Positions 8,823 through 18,987 of a DNA stretch of 64,000 nt are shown piece by piece. Below the pieces are notes generated by a model. It was not told the origin of the DNA, made no database searches, and was given only the letters and a program-made list of their open reading frames with translations. Origin of the DNA: Sphingomonadales bacterium Ga0077531 (lineage in GTDB: Bacteria; Pseudomonadota; Alphaproteobacteria; Sphingomonadales; Sphingomonadaceae); assembly GCA_001464915.1 (NCBI GenBank), contig LNED01000034.1:62001-126000 (forward strand). Direction: 5' to 3'. Numbering within the stretch: position 1 is the stretch's first letter; each line of letters begins with the position of its first letter. A program made the translations under genes and the position numbers.

Positions 8823-9174
8823 GGAGCCTTTGTGTGCTGCGCGCCCTCCGGCGCGCAGTCCTCGGCGCACTTTTGGTGTTCCGCATCGCCTCCGCGATGC
8901 GAAATCCTCGCTCACACGCCCTGCGGGCGCGTCGCTGCGGGCGGGCGGTCGCCCTTGCGGCCCGTCCCTTGGCGGGCCGAACTTGCGTAGCCCTCAGAAC
9001 TTGTTGCAGCGCAGCAAGACAACACGCTGAATTGCAAAACGAAACCATTTCGCCCCTATCAAAAAGCATAGTACTTATGCGCATGAGCGGGGCCGGAGGG
9101 TTTTTGCTCATCGCGTTGGTGTCATTCGCGCTCCGGCCACCGCTCCCACGATGATGGAGAGAGGAGCCCCCCGA
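8823..9174. other. Non-coding gap of 352 bases with a hairpin array
   Basis: I find no convincing gene here; frames across it give Arg/Ala-rich peptides without a ribosome site. The left half (8837-8981) is a run of perfect hairpins listed separately. The right half is AT-richer and holds the likely promoter of the TonB-like gene, including the inverted repeat GCATA-gtact-TATGC at 9066-9080, a possible operator. Confidence 0.6.
8837..8981. repeat. Array of perfect hairpins with CTCC loops
   Basis: Consecutive palindromes: CTGCGCGCC / GGCGCGCAG (8837-8858, loop CTCC), CGCATCGC / GCGATGCG (8882-8901, loop CTCC), CGCCC / GGGCG near 8923, and CGGCCCG / CGGGCCG (8960-8981). Different stems with the same CTCC tetraloop suggest an element kept for its shape. 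It begins directly after the hydrolase stop and may also terminate that transcript, although there is no T-run. Confidence 0.65.
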
Positions 9175-9858
9175 ATGAACTATGCTTCCCACAACCGCCG
9201 TCCGAACCCCGCCGCGATGCTTGGCGCCATCGGCATTCCTGTTGCTTTTGGCGCTTTGCTGGTCGTCGGCCTTGCCGTGAAGGTCGTGATCGCGCCCGAA
9301 CAGCCCCGGATCAAGGGCGAAACCATTACCGAAGCGCCGCTGCCCCCGCCCCCGCCGCCAACCCCGGATGACCCGGTGATCAGCGACAAGACCCCGAACA
9401 CCGCCACAACCACCACAACAACAACGGCCACCAACCCGGTCACTTTCCCGACCAATTTGGGCACGAGTGATCCGATTGGTACCCTGCCCGATCTGGGCAC
9501 AGGCCCGGTCGGCCCGGTCGATTTCGGCATTCCCGGCCCAACCCCAAGCGCCTTGCCGTTCGATCCCGTGGGCGCGGCCCCGCGCGGCAAGCCCGGCAAT
9601 TGGGTGACCAACGCCGATTACCGCCCGCGCTGGATCCGCGAAGGGCTGACGGGGAGTGCGCGCTTTGCCCTCAGCATCGATGCGGCAGGCAAGGTGACGG
9701 GCTGCACCATCACCCGCTCCACCGGGCACGCAGCGCTGGATGCGGCAACCTGCGATTTGGTGACCAAACGCGCCCGGTTCGATGCCGCGCGCGACGGCAA
9801 TGGCAAGCCGGTTGCGGGGACTTACTCCAACTCAGTGAACTGGAATATACCGGAGTAG
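9175..9858 (+). CDS. TonB-like energy transducer (TonB C-terminal domain protein)
   Basis: A 227-residue inner-membrane protein with the TonB layout: a short cytoplasmic N-terminus, one membrane anchor (about 17-39), a proline- and threonine-rich periplasmic spacer beginning APLPPPPPPTPDDP (54-67), then a TonB-type C-terminal domain (about 148-227; YRPRWIREGLTGSARFALSID...AALDAATCDLVTKRARFDAARD). The start is the ATG at 9175 behind GAGAGGAG. No ExbB/ExbD or receptor gene is adjacent, so it may serve a general TonB role or be an orphan energiser. The two cysteines in the C-domain (GCTITRS and ATCDLV) could form a disulfide. Confidence 0.85.
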   Translation: MNYASHNRRPNPAAMLGAIGIPVAFGALLVVGLAVKVVIAPEQPRIKGETITEAPLPPPPPPTPDDPVISDKTPNTATTTTTTTATNPVTFPTNLGTSDPIGTLPDLGTGPVGPVDFGIPGPTPSALPFDPVGAAPRGKPGNWVTNADYRPRWIREGLTGSARFALSIDAAGKVTGCTITRSTGHAALDAATCDLVTKRARFDAARDGNGKPVAGTYSNSVNWNIPE

Positions 9859-9867
9859 TTTTGGTGG

Positions 9868-9893
9868 AGGCGCGCCCATCCGGGCGCGCCTTT
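9868..9893 (+). terminator. Terminator after the TonB-like gene
   Basis: A perfect 10-bp stem (AGGCGCGCCC at 9868-9877 and GGGCGCGCCT at 9882-9891) with an ATCC loop, followed by TT, nine bases after the stop. A second hairpin GCCGCC-TGAC-GGCGGC follows at 9904-9919. The T-run is short, so termination may be partial. Confidence 0.65.
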
Positions 9894-9950
9894 CCTCGCT
9901 CATGCCGCCTGACGGCGGCGTCGGTGATCCCGCCATTTCGTCGGGGCGGG

Positions 9951-10163
9951 TTACCCTTCCCCGGCGGCCTTTATTTGCCTGATCGGTGCGTCGCCAGTTT
10001 CGGTCGGTACCGTCCAGATCAGGACGTTGAGCACGGCGATCACCGCCAGCACCACCATCAAAGCAGGCTGCTTGACCGCGCCCGTCCGCCGCCACAGCAC
10101 AAATGCCCCCGCCACCAATGCCAGCGCGGCGAGCATCACGATGGACAGCACGATATCGGTCAT
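9951..10163 (-). CDS. Small membrane protein, two transmembrane segments
   Basis: A 70-residue protein of unknown function with two hydrophobic helices: about 3-24 (DIVLSIVMLAALALVAGAFV) and 34-52 (ALMVVLAVIAVLNVLIW), joined by a basic loop WRRTGAVKQ. The basic loop predicts both termini outside and the loop in the cytoplasm. An AAGGAA sequence lies about 10 bases before the ATG. It is alone on its strand between two + strand genes. The clean hydrophobic pattern supports a real gene. Confidence 0.6.
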   Translation of the reverse strand: MTDIVLSIVMLAALALVAGAFVLWRRTGAVKQPALMVVLAVIAVLNVLIWTVPTETGDAPIRQIKAAGEG

Positions 10164-10273
10164 GGGGTGCGGCGTTCCTTTTTAACGGTGGGCAGCGCGT
10201 GCTCGACTCAGTGTTGGAACATAAATGCCCTAACCTGCGGCCTGCGGCATTATGTCGCACAAGGGAGGCTATG

Positions 10274-10660
10274 ATGGGAATTTTCAGCTCAATCAAGAAT
10301 GCGGTCTGGGGTTCAGACGAAGACGAGAAAAAGGCCGCCGCGCCCAAGCCTGCCGCCGCTCCCGCTGCGGCACCTGCTGCGGCCAAGCCGGCCACCCCCG
10401 ATCCGATCAGCCAGGAAGCGATGGAAGCGCGCATTGCCGCCATGCCCGATGCTGACAAGTTCAATTGGCGCACGTCGATTGTTGATCTGATGAAGATGGT
10501 CGGCCTCGACCCCAGCTTTGCTAATCGCAAGGAACTGGCCGAGGAACTGGGCATGGAAGGCTACGAAGGCACGGCCGAAGAAAACATCAACCTGCACCAC
10601 GCCGTCCTCAACATGCTTGCTGCCGAAGGCGGCAAGGTCGGCAGCATGCTCAAGGATTAA
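10274..10660 (+). CDS. DUF3597-family protein
   Basis: A 128-residue soluble protein. Two ATGs stand in tandem (10271, 10274); the ribosome site AGGGAGG at 10262-10268 is better placed for 10274. Domains: a short MGIFSSIKNAVWG start, a low-complexity Ala/Pro linker (about 22-42), and a helical C-terminal domain (44-128) with FNWRTSIVDLMKMVGLDPS...RKELAEELGMEGYEGTAEENINLHHAVL. That C-terminal domain is the DUF3597 signature, related to LysM-associated small proteins. Function is unknown. Confidence 0.8.
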   Translation: MGIFSSIKNAVWGSDEDEKKAAAPKPAAAPAAAPAAAKPATPDPISQEAMEARIAAMPDADKFNWRTSIVDLMKMVGLDPSFANRKELAEELGMEGYEGTAEENINLHHAVLNMLAAEGGKVGSMLKD

Positions 10661-10705
10661 TCCCGCGCGATTGACTCGTCTTTTGCACCCCGCCACACCG
10701 GGGGC

Positions 10706-12556
10706 ATGAGAGAGAACCACGCTGACTTCACCCGCCGCCAAGCTCTTGCCGGGCTTGGCGGCGTTTCCGCGCTTGCGCTGCTGCCCGCTTGCGTCGCCAC
10801 CACACCGGCACCGGGCCTCGCTGCCGGGCCGATTGCGGGCCTGGCCCCCGATGCCGCGCTCGATGCGATCGCCTACCGGATGCTGGCGCATGAACCGGGC
10901 CGCGCGACCGGGGCCGGGGTCGACACTGGTGACTATGCCGCGTGGCGATCGACCTTCGGCACGCCGGGCGAGGCCGGGCGTAGCGAATATGCCGCGACGC
11001 TGAAAGAGCTCGTCGCCGAAGCCCGCGCCTATCCCAAAGATGGCCTGACCAGCGATCAGCAGATCGGGTTCGAAGTGGTCGAAACCGCCTTCACCCGCGC
11101 GCTCGAAGGCATGGCGCTGCCCTACGGCGATGTCGCGGTCGGCAGCTGGCGCAATGCCCCTTACGTGGTGATCCAGAATGTCGGCGGCTATATCGACTTG
11201 CCGCGCTTTTTCGGATCGACCCAGCCGTTGAAAGCCTCTGAGGACGTCGGCCCCTATATGGATCGCCTCGGTGAAGTGCCTGCGATCCTCAATGGCGAGC
11301 TTGACCGCATCCGTGCCGCGCGGGGCATGGGCGTGGTGCCGCCCGCCTTCCTGCTCGACAAGGCGATCGCGCAGATGGAAACCAGCATTGCCGGGGCGGT
11401 TGATAGCTACGCTGGCCCGCTCAAAGCGGCCACCTTTGGTGCAGGCGATTGGGCCGCACCGCTGGCCGAACGCATCGCCGCCAATGGCATCGTCCCCGCA
11501 CTTCAGGCACAACTTGCCGAACTGAAGGCCCAACGCGCCATCGCCAAGGACGCCGCCGGGGTATCCGCCCAGCCAATGGGCGAGGAATATTACGCCTGGG
11601 CAGTCGGCGCTTCGACCACCACCAGCATGACGCCGGATGAAATCCACCGCCAAGGCCTCGCCGAACTCGACGAGATCCACGGCCGGATGGACCCGATCCT
11701 GCGCGAAATCGGCTACACTCAGGGCAGCGTCGGCGAACGGATGCGCGCGTTGGCGGATGATCCGCGCTATCAATTCGCGGAAGGCGATCCGGGGCGCGAG
11801 GAAATCTTCGCCTTCATCAACGACCGTGTCAGCTGGATCAAATCGCAGATGCCGCGCGCATTTAACCAAGTGGTTGATCCGCCGCTGGAAGTGCGCCGCC
11901 TGCCGCTCGCCGAAGAACCCGGCGCGCCGGGCGCTTACGGCGGCGCGGGCAGCAAGGACGGCAGCATTCCGGGGCGTTTCTGGATCAACCTGCGCACCAC
12001 CGATCTGCACCGCAAATATGATCTGGCCGATCTGACATTCCACGAATCCATCCCCGGTCACGTGTGGGAAGGCGAATTCAGCAACCGCCTGCCGCTGATC
12101 CGCTCGATCCTCGCGTTCAATGCCTTTTCCGAAGGCTGGGCGCTCTATGCCGAACAGCTCGCCGATGAACTCGGCGCCTATGATGAATTCAAGGTCGGGC
12201 GGCTCGGCTACCTGCAAAGCCTCGCCTTCCGCGCCTGCCGGTTGGTGGTGGACACCGGGCTGCACTCCAAACGCTGGACGCGCGAGATGGGGCGGCAGTT
12301 CTTCGTGGAACGCAACGGATCGAAGGTCGAGGAAGTCGCCTCAGAGGTTGATCGTTATTGCAGCTGGCCGGGTCAGGCCTGCGGTTACAAGATCGGCCAC
12401 AGCGAAATCGTGCGCCAACGCGCCCGCGCGCAGGCCGAGCTTGGGTCGCGGTACGATTTCAAGGCGTTCAACACCGCCGTGGTGCTGGGCGGCAATGCGC
12501 CGCTGAGCGTGGTGGGCAACACCGTCAGCCGGTATATTGCGGGGGCGCGGGGGTAG
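10706..12556 (+). CDS. DUF885 metallopeptidase-like lipoprotein (paralogue 1)
   Basis: A 616-residue exported protein of the DUF885 family, thought to be zinc carboxypeptidase-like. The N-terminus FTRRQALAGLGGVSALALLPAC has a twin-arginine motif and a lipobox, so it is probably a Tat-exported lipoprotein. The signature HESIPGH (446-452) supplies the presumed metal ligands, followed by the conserved FSEGWALYAEQLADELG and YCSWPGQACGYKIG segments. A second family member lies at 42772-44619 with a Sec signal instead. A 650-codon open frame on the opposite strand is a composition artefact. Confidence 0.88.
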   Translation: MRENHADFTRRQALAGLGGVSALALLPACVATTPAPGLAAGPIAGLAPDAALDAIAYRMLAHEPGRATGAGVDTGDYAAWRSTFGTPGEAGRSEYAATLKELVAEARAYPKDGLTSDQQIGFEVVETAFTRALEGMALPYGDVAVGSWRNAPYVVIQNVGGYIDLPRFFGSTQPLKASEDVGPYMDRLGEVPAILNGELDRIRAARGMGVVPPAFLLDKAIAQMETSIAGAVDSYAGPLKAATFGAGDWAAPLAERIAANGIVPALQAQLAELKAQRAIAKDAAGVSAQPMGEEYYAWAVGASTTTSMTPDEIHRQGLAELDEIHGRMDPILREIGYTQGSVGERMRALADDPRYQFAEGDPGREEIFAFINDRVSWIKSQMPRAFNQVVDPPLEVRRLPLAEEPGAPGAYGGAGSKDGSIPGRFWINLRTTDLHRKYDLADLTFHESIPGHVWEGEFSNRLPLIRSILAFNAFSEGWALYAEQLADELGAYDEFKVGRLGYLQSLAFRACRLVVDTGLHSKRWTREMGRQFFVERNGSKVEEVASEVDRYCSWPGQACGYKIGHSEIVRQRARAQAELGSRYDFKAFNTAVVLGGNAPLSVVGNTVSRYIAGARG

Positions 12557-12632
12557 CACGGACCGACCCCTGACCCCATCTTGCAACCTACGGCGGGCAT
12601 CCACCTTGCCTCGATGATCGAAGGAGGCGCGC

Positions 12633-14270
12633 ATGGAGACCTTGGGACAAGACCTTGAAACCATGCGCCGGGTGCCGCTCGCGCCTGAGCATGTTGCGGC
12701 GATCTGCGACATTGGCGGCGAGGTCAGCTACCGGGCGGGCGACATCGTGATGGACATTGGTGAGCCGATGGACCGGTTCATCTATGTGATCGATGGCGAG
12801 ATCGAAGTGGCCGACCCGCGCTCGGGCGAACGCATGTTGCCTTCAACCCTCGGCCCGACGCAGTTCCTCGGCGAGATCGGGTTTCTCAACCGCAGTACTA
12901 ATATCATGCGGATGCGGGCGGTGGTCGATACCCGCGTGATTGAAGCCCCGCGCGAAGCGATGCTGGCATTGATGGGACAGGTGCCCGAATTGTCCGATCA
13001 CCTCATCACAGTCTTCGCCGCGCGGCGGCGCAAGCAGTTCGACACGCGCAATGATACGATCAAAGTCATCGGCGCCGATCGTGACGCGCAGGTACAGGCG
13101 GTCGAGCGGTTCCTGTCGCGCAACCGCATCCCGTTCCAAAGCTATGATATGGACGCCACTGACCGCGAAACCACGGCGGTGTGCAGCTTGATCGGGCACG
13201 AACCGGCGGTGATCCTCGCCAATGACACCCCGCTGCACGATCCGACCCCGCGCAAGGTCGCGCAATATCTCGGGCTCGATCTCGGCATCTGTGCGCAGCG
13301 CACCTATGATCTGTTGATCGTGGGCGGCGGCCCGGCGGGCGTGGCCGCAGCGGTCTATGCCGGGTCGGAGGGGATTGAGGCGCTGGTGATTGAGGATACC
13401 GCTGTCGGCGGGCAAGCGGGCACATCGAGCCGTATCGAGAATTACATGGGCTTTCCCACCGGGATCAGCGGCACCGATCTGACGTTCCGGGGCCAAGTGC
13501 AGGCAATGAAGTTCGGCACGCGGTTCGTCATGCCGCGCCGGGTCGAGGCGCTGTCGCGCCGCGACGACGGAGCGCTATGCGCAACCTTGGATGATGGCGA
13601 CGAACTGTGCGTCCGCGCGCTGCTGGTGGCGACCGGGGTGCAATATCGCCGCCTGCCGCTCGATAAGCTGGAGGCGCTCGAAGGCGCAGGCGTGTTCTAT
13701 TCGGCGACCGAGATGGAGGCGCGGTTCTGCGCCAAGACTGAAGTGGTGGTGATCGGCGGCGGCAATTCAGCTGGCCAAGCGGCAATGTTCCTCAACCGCG
13801 CTGCGGCACACGTGCATCTGGTGGTGCGCGGGAGCAGCTTGGCCGCGTCGATGTCGAGTTATCTGTCGCAGCGTCTGGAGGCCGATCCGCGCGTCACGAT
13901 CCACTATCACAGCGAAGTGACCGCGCTGGATGGCGACAAATGGCTGGAGGCGATCACGCTTAAGACTGGGGGCAAGACCGGCGCGAGCGAGCAGCGCATC
14001 GCCACCCGCGCGCTGTTCATCATGATCGGCGCGGCGCCCAACACCGATTGGCTTTCGGGCTTGGCGGCGACCGATGAAAAGGGGTTTGTGCTGACCGGCG
14101 CGGCGGCCGGACGCGGCGACCCTTATGAAACCACCGCCGAGGGAATCTTCGCCGTCGGCGACGTGCGCGCCGGATCGGTCAAACGCGTGGCGAGCGCGGT
14201 GGGCGAAGGATCGGTGGTGGTCAGCCGTATCTGGCAATATCTGGAAGATACGCGCCCGGCGACCGAGTGA
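12633..14270 (+). CDS. cNMP-binding / thioredoxin-like / FAD-dependent reductase fusion lacking the redox CxxC
   Basis: Three domains in 545 residues. Residues 20-130 are a CRP-type cyclic-nucleotide-binding barrel (DRFIYVIDGEIEV...LGEIGFLN). Residues 142-217 resemble a thioredoxin/glutaredoxin-like fold (IKVIGADRDAQVQAVERFLSRNRIPF). Residues 225-545 are a thioredoxin-reductase-like flavoprotein with FAD motif GGGPAG (231-236), NAD motif GGGNSAG (375-381) and GIFAVGDVRAG. The redox-active CATC of true reductases is replaced by SATE (357-360), so the chemistry must differ. The start is supported by GGAGG six bases upstream. It is probably a cytoplasmic ligand-gated oxidoreductase of unknown substrate. 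Confidence 0.88.
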   Translation: METLGQDLETMRRVPLAPEHVAAICDIGGEVSYRAGDIVMDIGEPMDRFIYVIDGEIEVADPRSGERMLPSTLGPTQFLGEIGFLNRSTNIMRMRAVVDTRVIEAPREAMLALMGQVPELSDHLITVFAARRRKQFDTRNDTIKVIGADRDAQVQAVERFLSRNRIPFQSYDMDATDRETTAVCSLIGHEPAVILANDTPLHDPTPRKVAQYLGLDLGICAQRTYDLLIVGGGPAGVAAAVYAGSEGIEALVIEDTAVGGQAGTSSRIENYMGFPTGISGTDLTFRGQVQAMKFGTRFVMPRRVEALSRRDDGALCATLDDGDELCVRALLVATGVQYRRLPLDKLEALEGAGVFYSATEMEARFCAKTEVVVIGGGNSAGQAAMFLNRAAAHVHLVVRGSSLAASMSSYLSQRLEADPRVTIHYHSEVTALDGDKWLEAITLKTGGKTGASEQRIATRALFIMIGAAPNTDWLSGLAATDEKGFVLTGAAAGRGDPYETTAEGIFAVGDVRAGSVKRVASAVGEGSVVVSRIWQYLEDTRPATE

Positions 14271-14365
14271 AAGGGGCACGCACAAAAGCACTAGCATCCT
14301 GAAAAAGGCGCCCTATTCTTGCGCCAACGCAGTGCAATCGCAGGCAAGGCTAGGGGCTTAGGCAT

Positions 14366-15922
14366 ATGTTTCGAATGATTGGCCGCGCACTCTTGGGACT
14401 GGGCGCTCTGGTTCTGGCGTTTCCCGCACAGGCGGAATGGTTCGAAGCCTCGACCGATCACTTCGTGATCTACGCTGACGACAGCGAGCGCGACATCACG
14501 CGTTTTGCGGAAATGCTGGAGCGCTATCACAGCGCGATGGCCTTCGTTACATCGAGAGCGGTGGACAAGCCCAGTCCGTCGAACCGTCTGTTAATCTATG
14601 TCGTAGGCGGCGAACGCGACATTCAGAAATTGGCCGGTGGCAAGAGCAGCAACGTTGCGGGCTTCTACATTCCGCGCGCCGGAGCCAGCCGTGCTTTCGT
14701 GCAGGACATCCGCAACAGCCGTGGCGATGGCCTCGACTTTTCGACAACCGTGCTGCTGCACGAATACGCGCACCACTTTCTGATCGGTGCATCGCGTTTT
14801 GCCATGCCGCGCTGGTTGAACGAAGGCGCTGCCGAATTCTTCGCCTCATCCATCTTCAAGGACGATGGCAGCGTCATCATCGGCGGGGTTGCACAGCACC
14901 GAGGACCGGAGCTGTTCTTTGCCGATCCCGTCCCCGTCGATGAGTTGATCGATCCGGCGCTTTACGAAAAGAAACGCGGCAAGGGCTTCGATGCCTTCTA
15001 TGGCAAGAGCTGGCTTTTGTATCACTACCTGACTTTCTCGAAAGAGCGTGCCGGGCAGTTGCAGCAGTATCAGATCAGCCTTGCGCAAGGCACGGCACCT
15101 GCGGCGGCAGCACAGGCTACCTTTGGCGATCTGGACAAGCTCGAACGCGAACTGCGCGCCTATCTGCGCGCGAAGCTGGTGGCCGTAGCCTTACCGCCGG
15201 AAAAGCTGACGACCGGACCGGTGGCCTTGCGCAAGCTGCCCGCCGGGGAAGCGGCGATCATGCCGTTGCAGATCCGTTCGCAACGCGGCGTGAACGCCGA
15301 ACAAGCTGCCGAAATTCTGACTGAAACACGTGCGATTGCGGCGCGATATCCCGATGATCCCGGCGTTCTGACTGCCTTGGCTGAAGCCGAGTATGACGCG
15401 GGCAATGATACCGAAGCGGTCGCCGCGGCCGACGCTGCCATTGCCATCGACCCAAGGCGGGCCAACGCCTACGTCCAGAAGGGTTATGCCCTGTTCCGGC
15501 GAGCGCAGGAGATCGACGATCAATCGGCGGGCTTCACCGCGGCGATGCAGCCCTTTACTGCGCTCAACCAGATTGAAAACGATCACCCGCTTCCGCTGGT
15601 CTATTATTACCGCAGCTATGTCGAACGCGGGGCCGAGCCGCCAGAAAACGCGCGCGCGGCACTTGAACGCGCATCACAACTTGCGCCGTTCGATCAGGGT
15701 TTGCAGTTGAGCGCCGGGATCATGCTAATCGGCGAAGCCAAGAATGCGATTGCCCGGGAATTCCTAGCCCCGCTCGCGGCCGATCCGCATGGCAGTCCTG
15801 CCGCCAGGCGCGCAAGACAACTGATCGCAGCGGTCACGAGTGTGCCCGATGGCACCATCGTCGACATCAGCACCCTGCCCGAAGAGGTCGAGACACCCGA
15901 CCTCTCCGGTGCAGCGGAATGA
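14366..15922 (+). CDS. Secreted gluzincin-type metallopeptidase with TPR region
   Basis: A 518-residue exported protein; residues 1-24 are a Sec signal peptide ending FPAQAE. The peptidase part has HEYAH (His132, Glu133, His136) and, 17 residues on, NEGAAEFF with Glu153, giving the HExxH-x16-E zinc site of gluzincins (MA clan). From about residue 305 the sequence becomes TPR-like helical repeats (AEAEYDAGNDTEAVAAADAAIAIDPRRANAYVQKGYALF). I infer a periplasmic or secreted peptidase that uses the repeats for protein contacts. The substrate is unknown. Confidence 0.82.
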   Translation: MFRMIGRALLGLGALVLAFPAQAEWFEASTDHFVIYADDSERDITRFAEMLERYHSAMAFVTSRAVDKPSPSNRLLIYVVGGERDIQKLAGGKSSNVAGFYIPRAGASRAFVQDIRNSRGDGLDFSTTVLLHEYAHHFLIGASRFAMPRWLNEGAAEFFASSIFKDDGSVIIGGVAQHRGPELFFADPVPVDELIDPALYEKKRGKGFDAFYGKSWLLYHYLTFSKERAGQLQQYQISLAQGTAPAAAAQATFGDLDKLERELRAYLRAKLVAVALPPEKLTTGPVALRKLPAGEAAIMPLQIRSQRGVNAEQAAEILTETRAIAARYPDDPGVLTALAEAEYDAGNDTEAVAAADAAIAIDPRRANAYVQKGYALFRRAQEIDDQSAGFTAAMQPFTALNQIENDHPLPLVYYYRSYVERGAEPPENARAALERASQLAPFDQGLQLSAGIMLIGEAKNAIAREFLAPLAADPHGSPAARRARQLIAAVTSVPDGTIVDISTLPEEVETPDLSGAAE

Positions 15923-15928
15923 GCTAGA

Positions 15929-16252
15929 TCAGTTCTTGCCGAACAGGCCCTTGGCCATTCCCATCAGGTCGTTGATCGGGTTGCCATCCTTGTCCTGATC
16001 TAGGATCGAGGCGAAGTTGGTGAGCGAACCTTCGCCGCCAATCGCGCCGACGATCTGATTGAGGATGTCGGGGCTCATCCCAGTCTTTTCGGCGGCCAGT
16101 TCAACGGTGTCACCGTCCATTTGATGGGTCTTGCCCAGAGCAGCGATCGCCTGTTCGACCATCGCGGGGTCAAGGCCGACCTGCTTGGCAAGGTTCACCA
16201 CATCATCCGGCGCGCCGCCGATATTCTTCAGAATCCCGTCGAGAATGCTCAT
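15929..16252 (-). CDS. Small helical protein of unknown function
   Basis: A 107-residue soluble, acidic protein starting MSILDGILKNIGGAPDD at the ATG at 16252; the frame extends ten codons further without support. It has no signal peptide. The pattern of short helices (VVNLAKQVGLDPAMVEQAIAALGK, then TVELAAEKTGMSPDILNQIVGAIGG) resembles two repeats of one helix-turn unit, and the C-terminus NDLMGMAKGLFGKN is amphipathic. It is convergent with the peptidase-TPR gene and downstream of pckA on the same strand with a 76-base gap, so it may be cotranscribed with pckA. Confidence 0.65.
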   Translation of the reverse strand: MSILDGILKNIGGAPDDVVNLAKQVGLDPAMVEQAIAALGKTHQMDGDTVELAAEKTGMSPDILNQIVGAIGGEGSLTNFASILDQDKDGNPINDLMGMAKGLFGKN

Positions 16253-16328
16253 GCTACTATCCCTTGGCTGGTGGAGCGTCATACTCCACCATTCACATTA
16301 CGCCGCAATGGCAGGGAAGACCAGAAAA

Positions 16329-17948
<1,620 letters not shown>

Positions 17949-18058
17949 CTCTCCTGAGCGCCGGGGCTGTTGCAGCCGCCGAAACGGAATGGCAGGGTCG
18001 CAAGGTCGCTGCGACCAGCGAATCCCTCTAACGATCCCGGATTTCGCCTAGCATCGGC

Positions 18059-18070
18059 GCATACGTATGC
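18059..18070. promoter_or_regulatory. Palindrome in the pckA-chvI intergenic region
   Basis: GCATACGTATGC is a perfect 12-bp palindrome roughly midway between the divergent pckA and chvI starts (about 110 and 145 bases away). Its position suits an operator for a dimeric regulator of one or both genes. The binding protein is unknown. Confidence 0.4.
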
Positions 18071-18213
18071 AAACCCGGCGCGGTGCAATATTGTCTACCC
18101 ACCGGCCAAGCCGTTCTAACGGGGGGTTGCGAGGCGGCTGGCAATTGCTCGGCGCGTGCAATGCCGCTAGCGCTTGTGCGATGCAAAGGCGGCGGCGTAA
18201 GGGATAAAGGGCC

Positions 18214-18987
18214 ATGTCCGACACCACCCTTGACCAGCCTGATCTCACGCCCGGTTCGCCCTCGGCCCGCGACCGCGTGATGCAGATTGCCCTGGTTGAT
18301 GATGATCGCAACATCCTCACCAGCGTATCGATCGCGCTGCAATCCGAAGGGTTCGCCACGCGGCTCTATTCCGATGGCGAAACCGCACTGAAGGCGCTGC
18401 TGGATAACCCGCCCGATCTGGCTGTGTTCGACATCAAGATGCCCAAGATGGACGGGATGGAACTGCTTCAGCGGCTGCGGGAGCATTCGGCGCTGCCCGT
18501 CATCTTTCTCACCAGCAAGGATGATGAAAGCGACGAGGAGGCGGGCCTCGAACAGGGCGCGGATGATTACATCGCCAAACCCTTCAGCCTGCGCCTGCTG
18601 ATCGCCCGCATCCGCGCCATCCTGCGCCGCGCCGATCCGGTGGTGGCCGGCGATGGTAGCGCTGCTCTGCCCGAACCCGCTCCTGCCACCCTAAACCGTG
18701 GCCGCCTGTTCATGGATCCTGCGCGCCATCACGTGACATGGGATGGCAAGGCGGTCAGCCTGACCGTCACCGAATTCCTGATTCTCGAAGCCCTAGCGAT
18801 CCGCCCCGGTGTGATCAAAAGCCGCAACCAGTTGATGGACGCGGCCTATCCCGACGATGTGTTCGTCGATGATCGCACCGTGGATAGCCACATCAAACGG
18901 ATGCGACGCAAGTTCAAGGTGGTCGATACCGCATTCGACGCGATCGATACGCTGTACGGCGCGGGATACAGCTTTACCGATGGCTGA
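18214..18987 (+). CDS. chvI: Response regulator ChvI, OmpR family
   Basis: A 257-residue DNA-binding regulator. Residues 24-140 form a receiver domain with the acidic pocket VDDD (28-31), the phosphoacceptor Asp73 ([11 protein letters not shown]) and the conserved Lys in YIAKPF. Residues about 155-255 form an OmpR-type winged helix ([15 protein letters not shown]...[15 protein letters not shown]...[10 protein letters not shown]). In rhizobia ChvI answers acid, cell-envelope and host signals and controls exopolysaccharide and central metabolism. Its stop overlaps the ChvG start by 8 bases. Confidence 0.93.
   Translation: MSDTTLDQPDLTPGSPSARDRVMQIALVDDDRNILTSVSIALQSEGFATRLYSDGETALKALLDNPPDLAVFDIKMPKMDGMELLQRLREHSALPVIFLTSKDDESDEEAGLEQGADDYIAKPFSLRLLIARIRAILRRADPVVAGDGSAALPEPAPATLNRGRLFMDPARHHVTWDGKAVSLTVTEFLILEALAIRPGVIKSRNQLMDAAYPDDVFVDDRTVDSHIKRMRRKFKVVDTAFDAIDTLYGAGYSFTDG

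Noticed and set aside
8834..9154. 106-residue frame in the 8.8-9.2 kb gap
   Set aside because: It reads through a hairpin array as an Arg/Ala/Cys-rich peptide, has no ribosome site and no recognisable domain.
10313..12265. 650-codon open frame on the minus strand opposite the DUF885 gene
   Set aside because: Long antisense frames are common in GC-rich genes with biased third positions. The + strand has a Tat/lipobox signal and HESIPGH motif; the minus frame shows no family motif and starts inside another gene.
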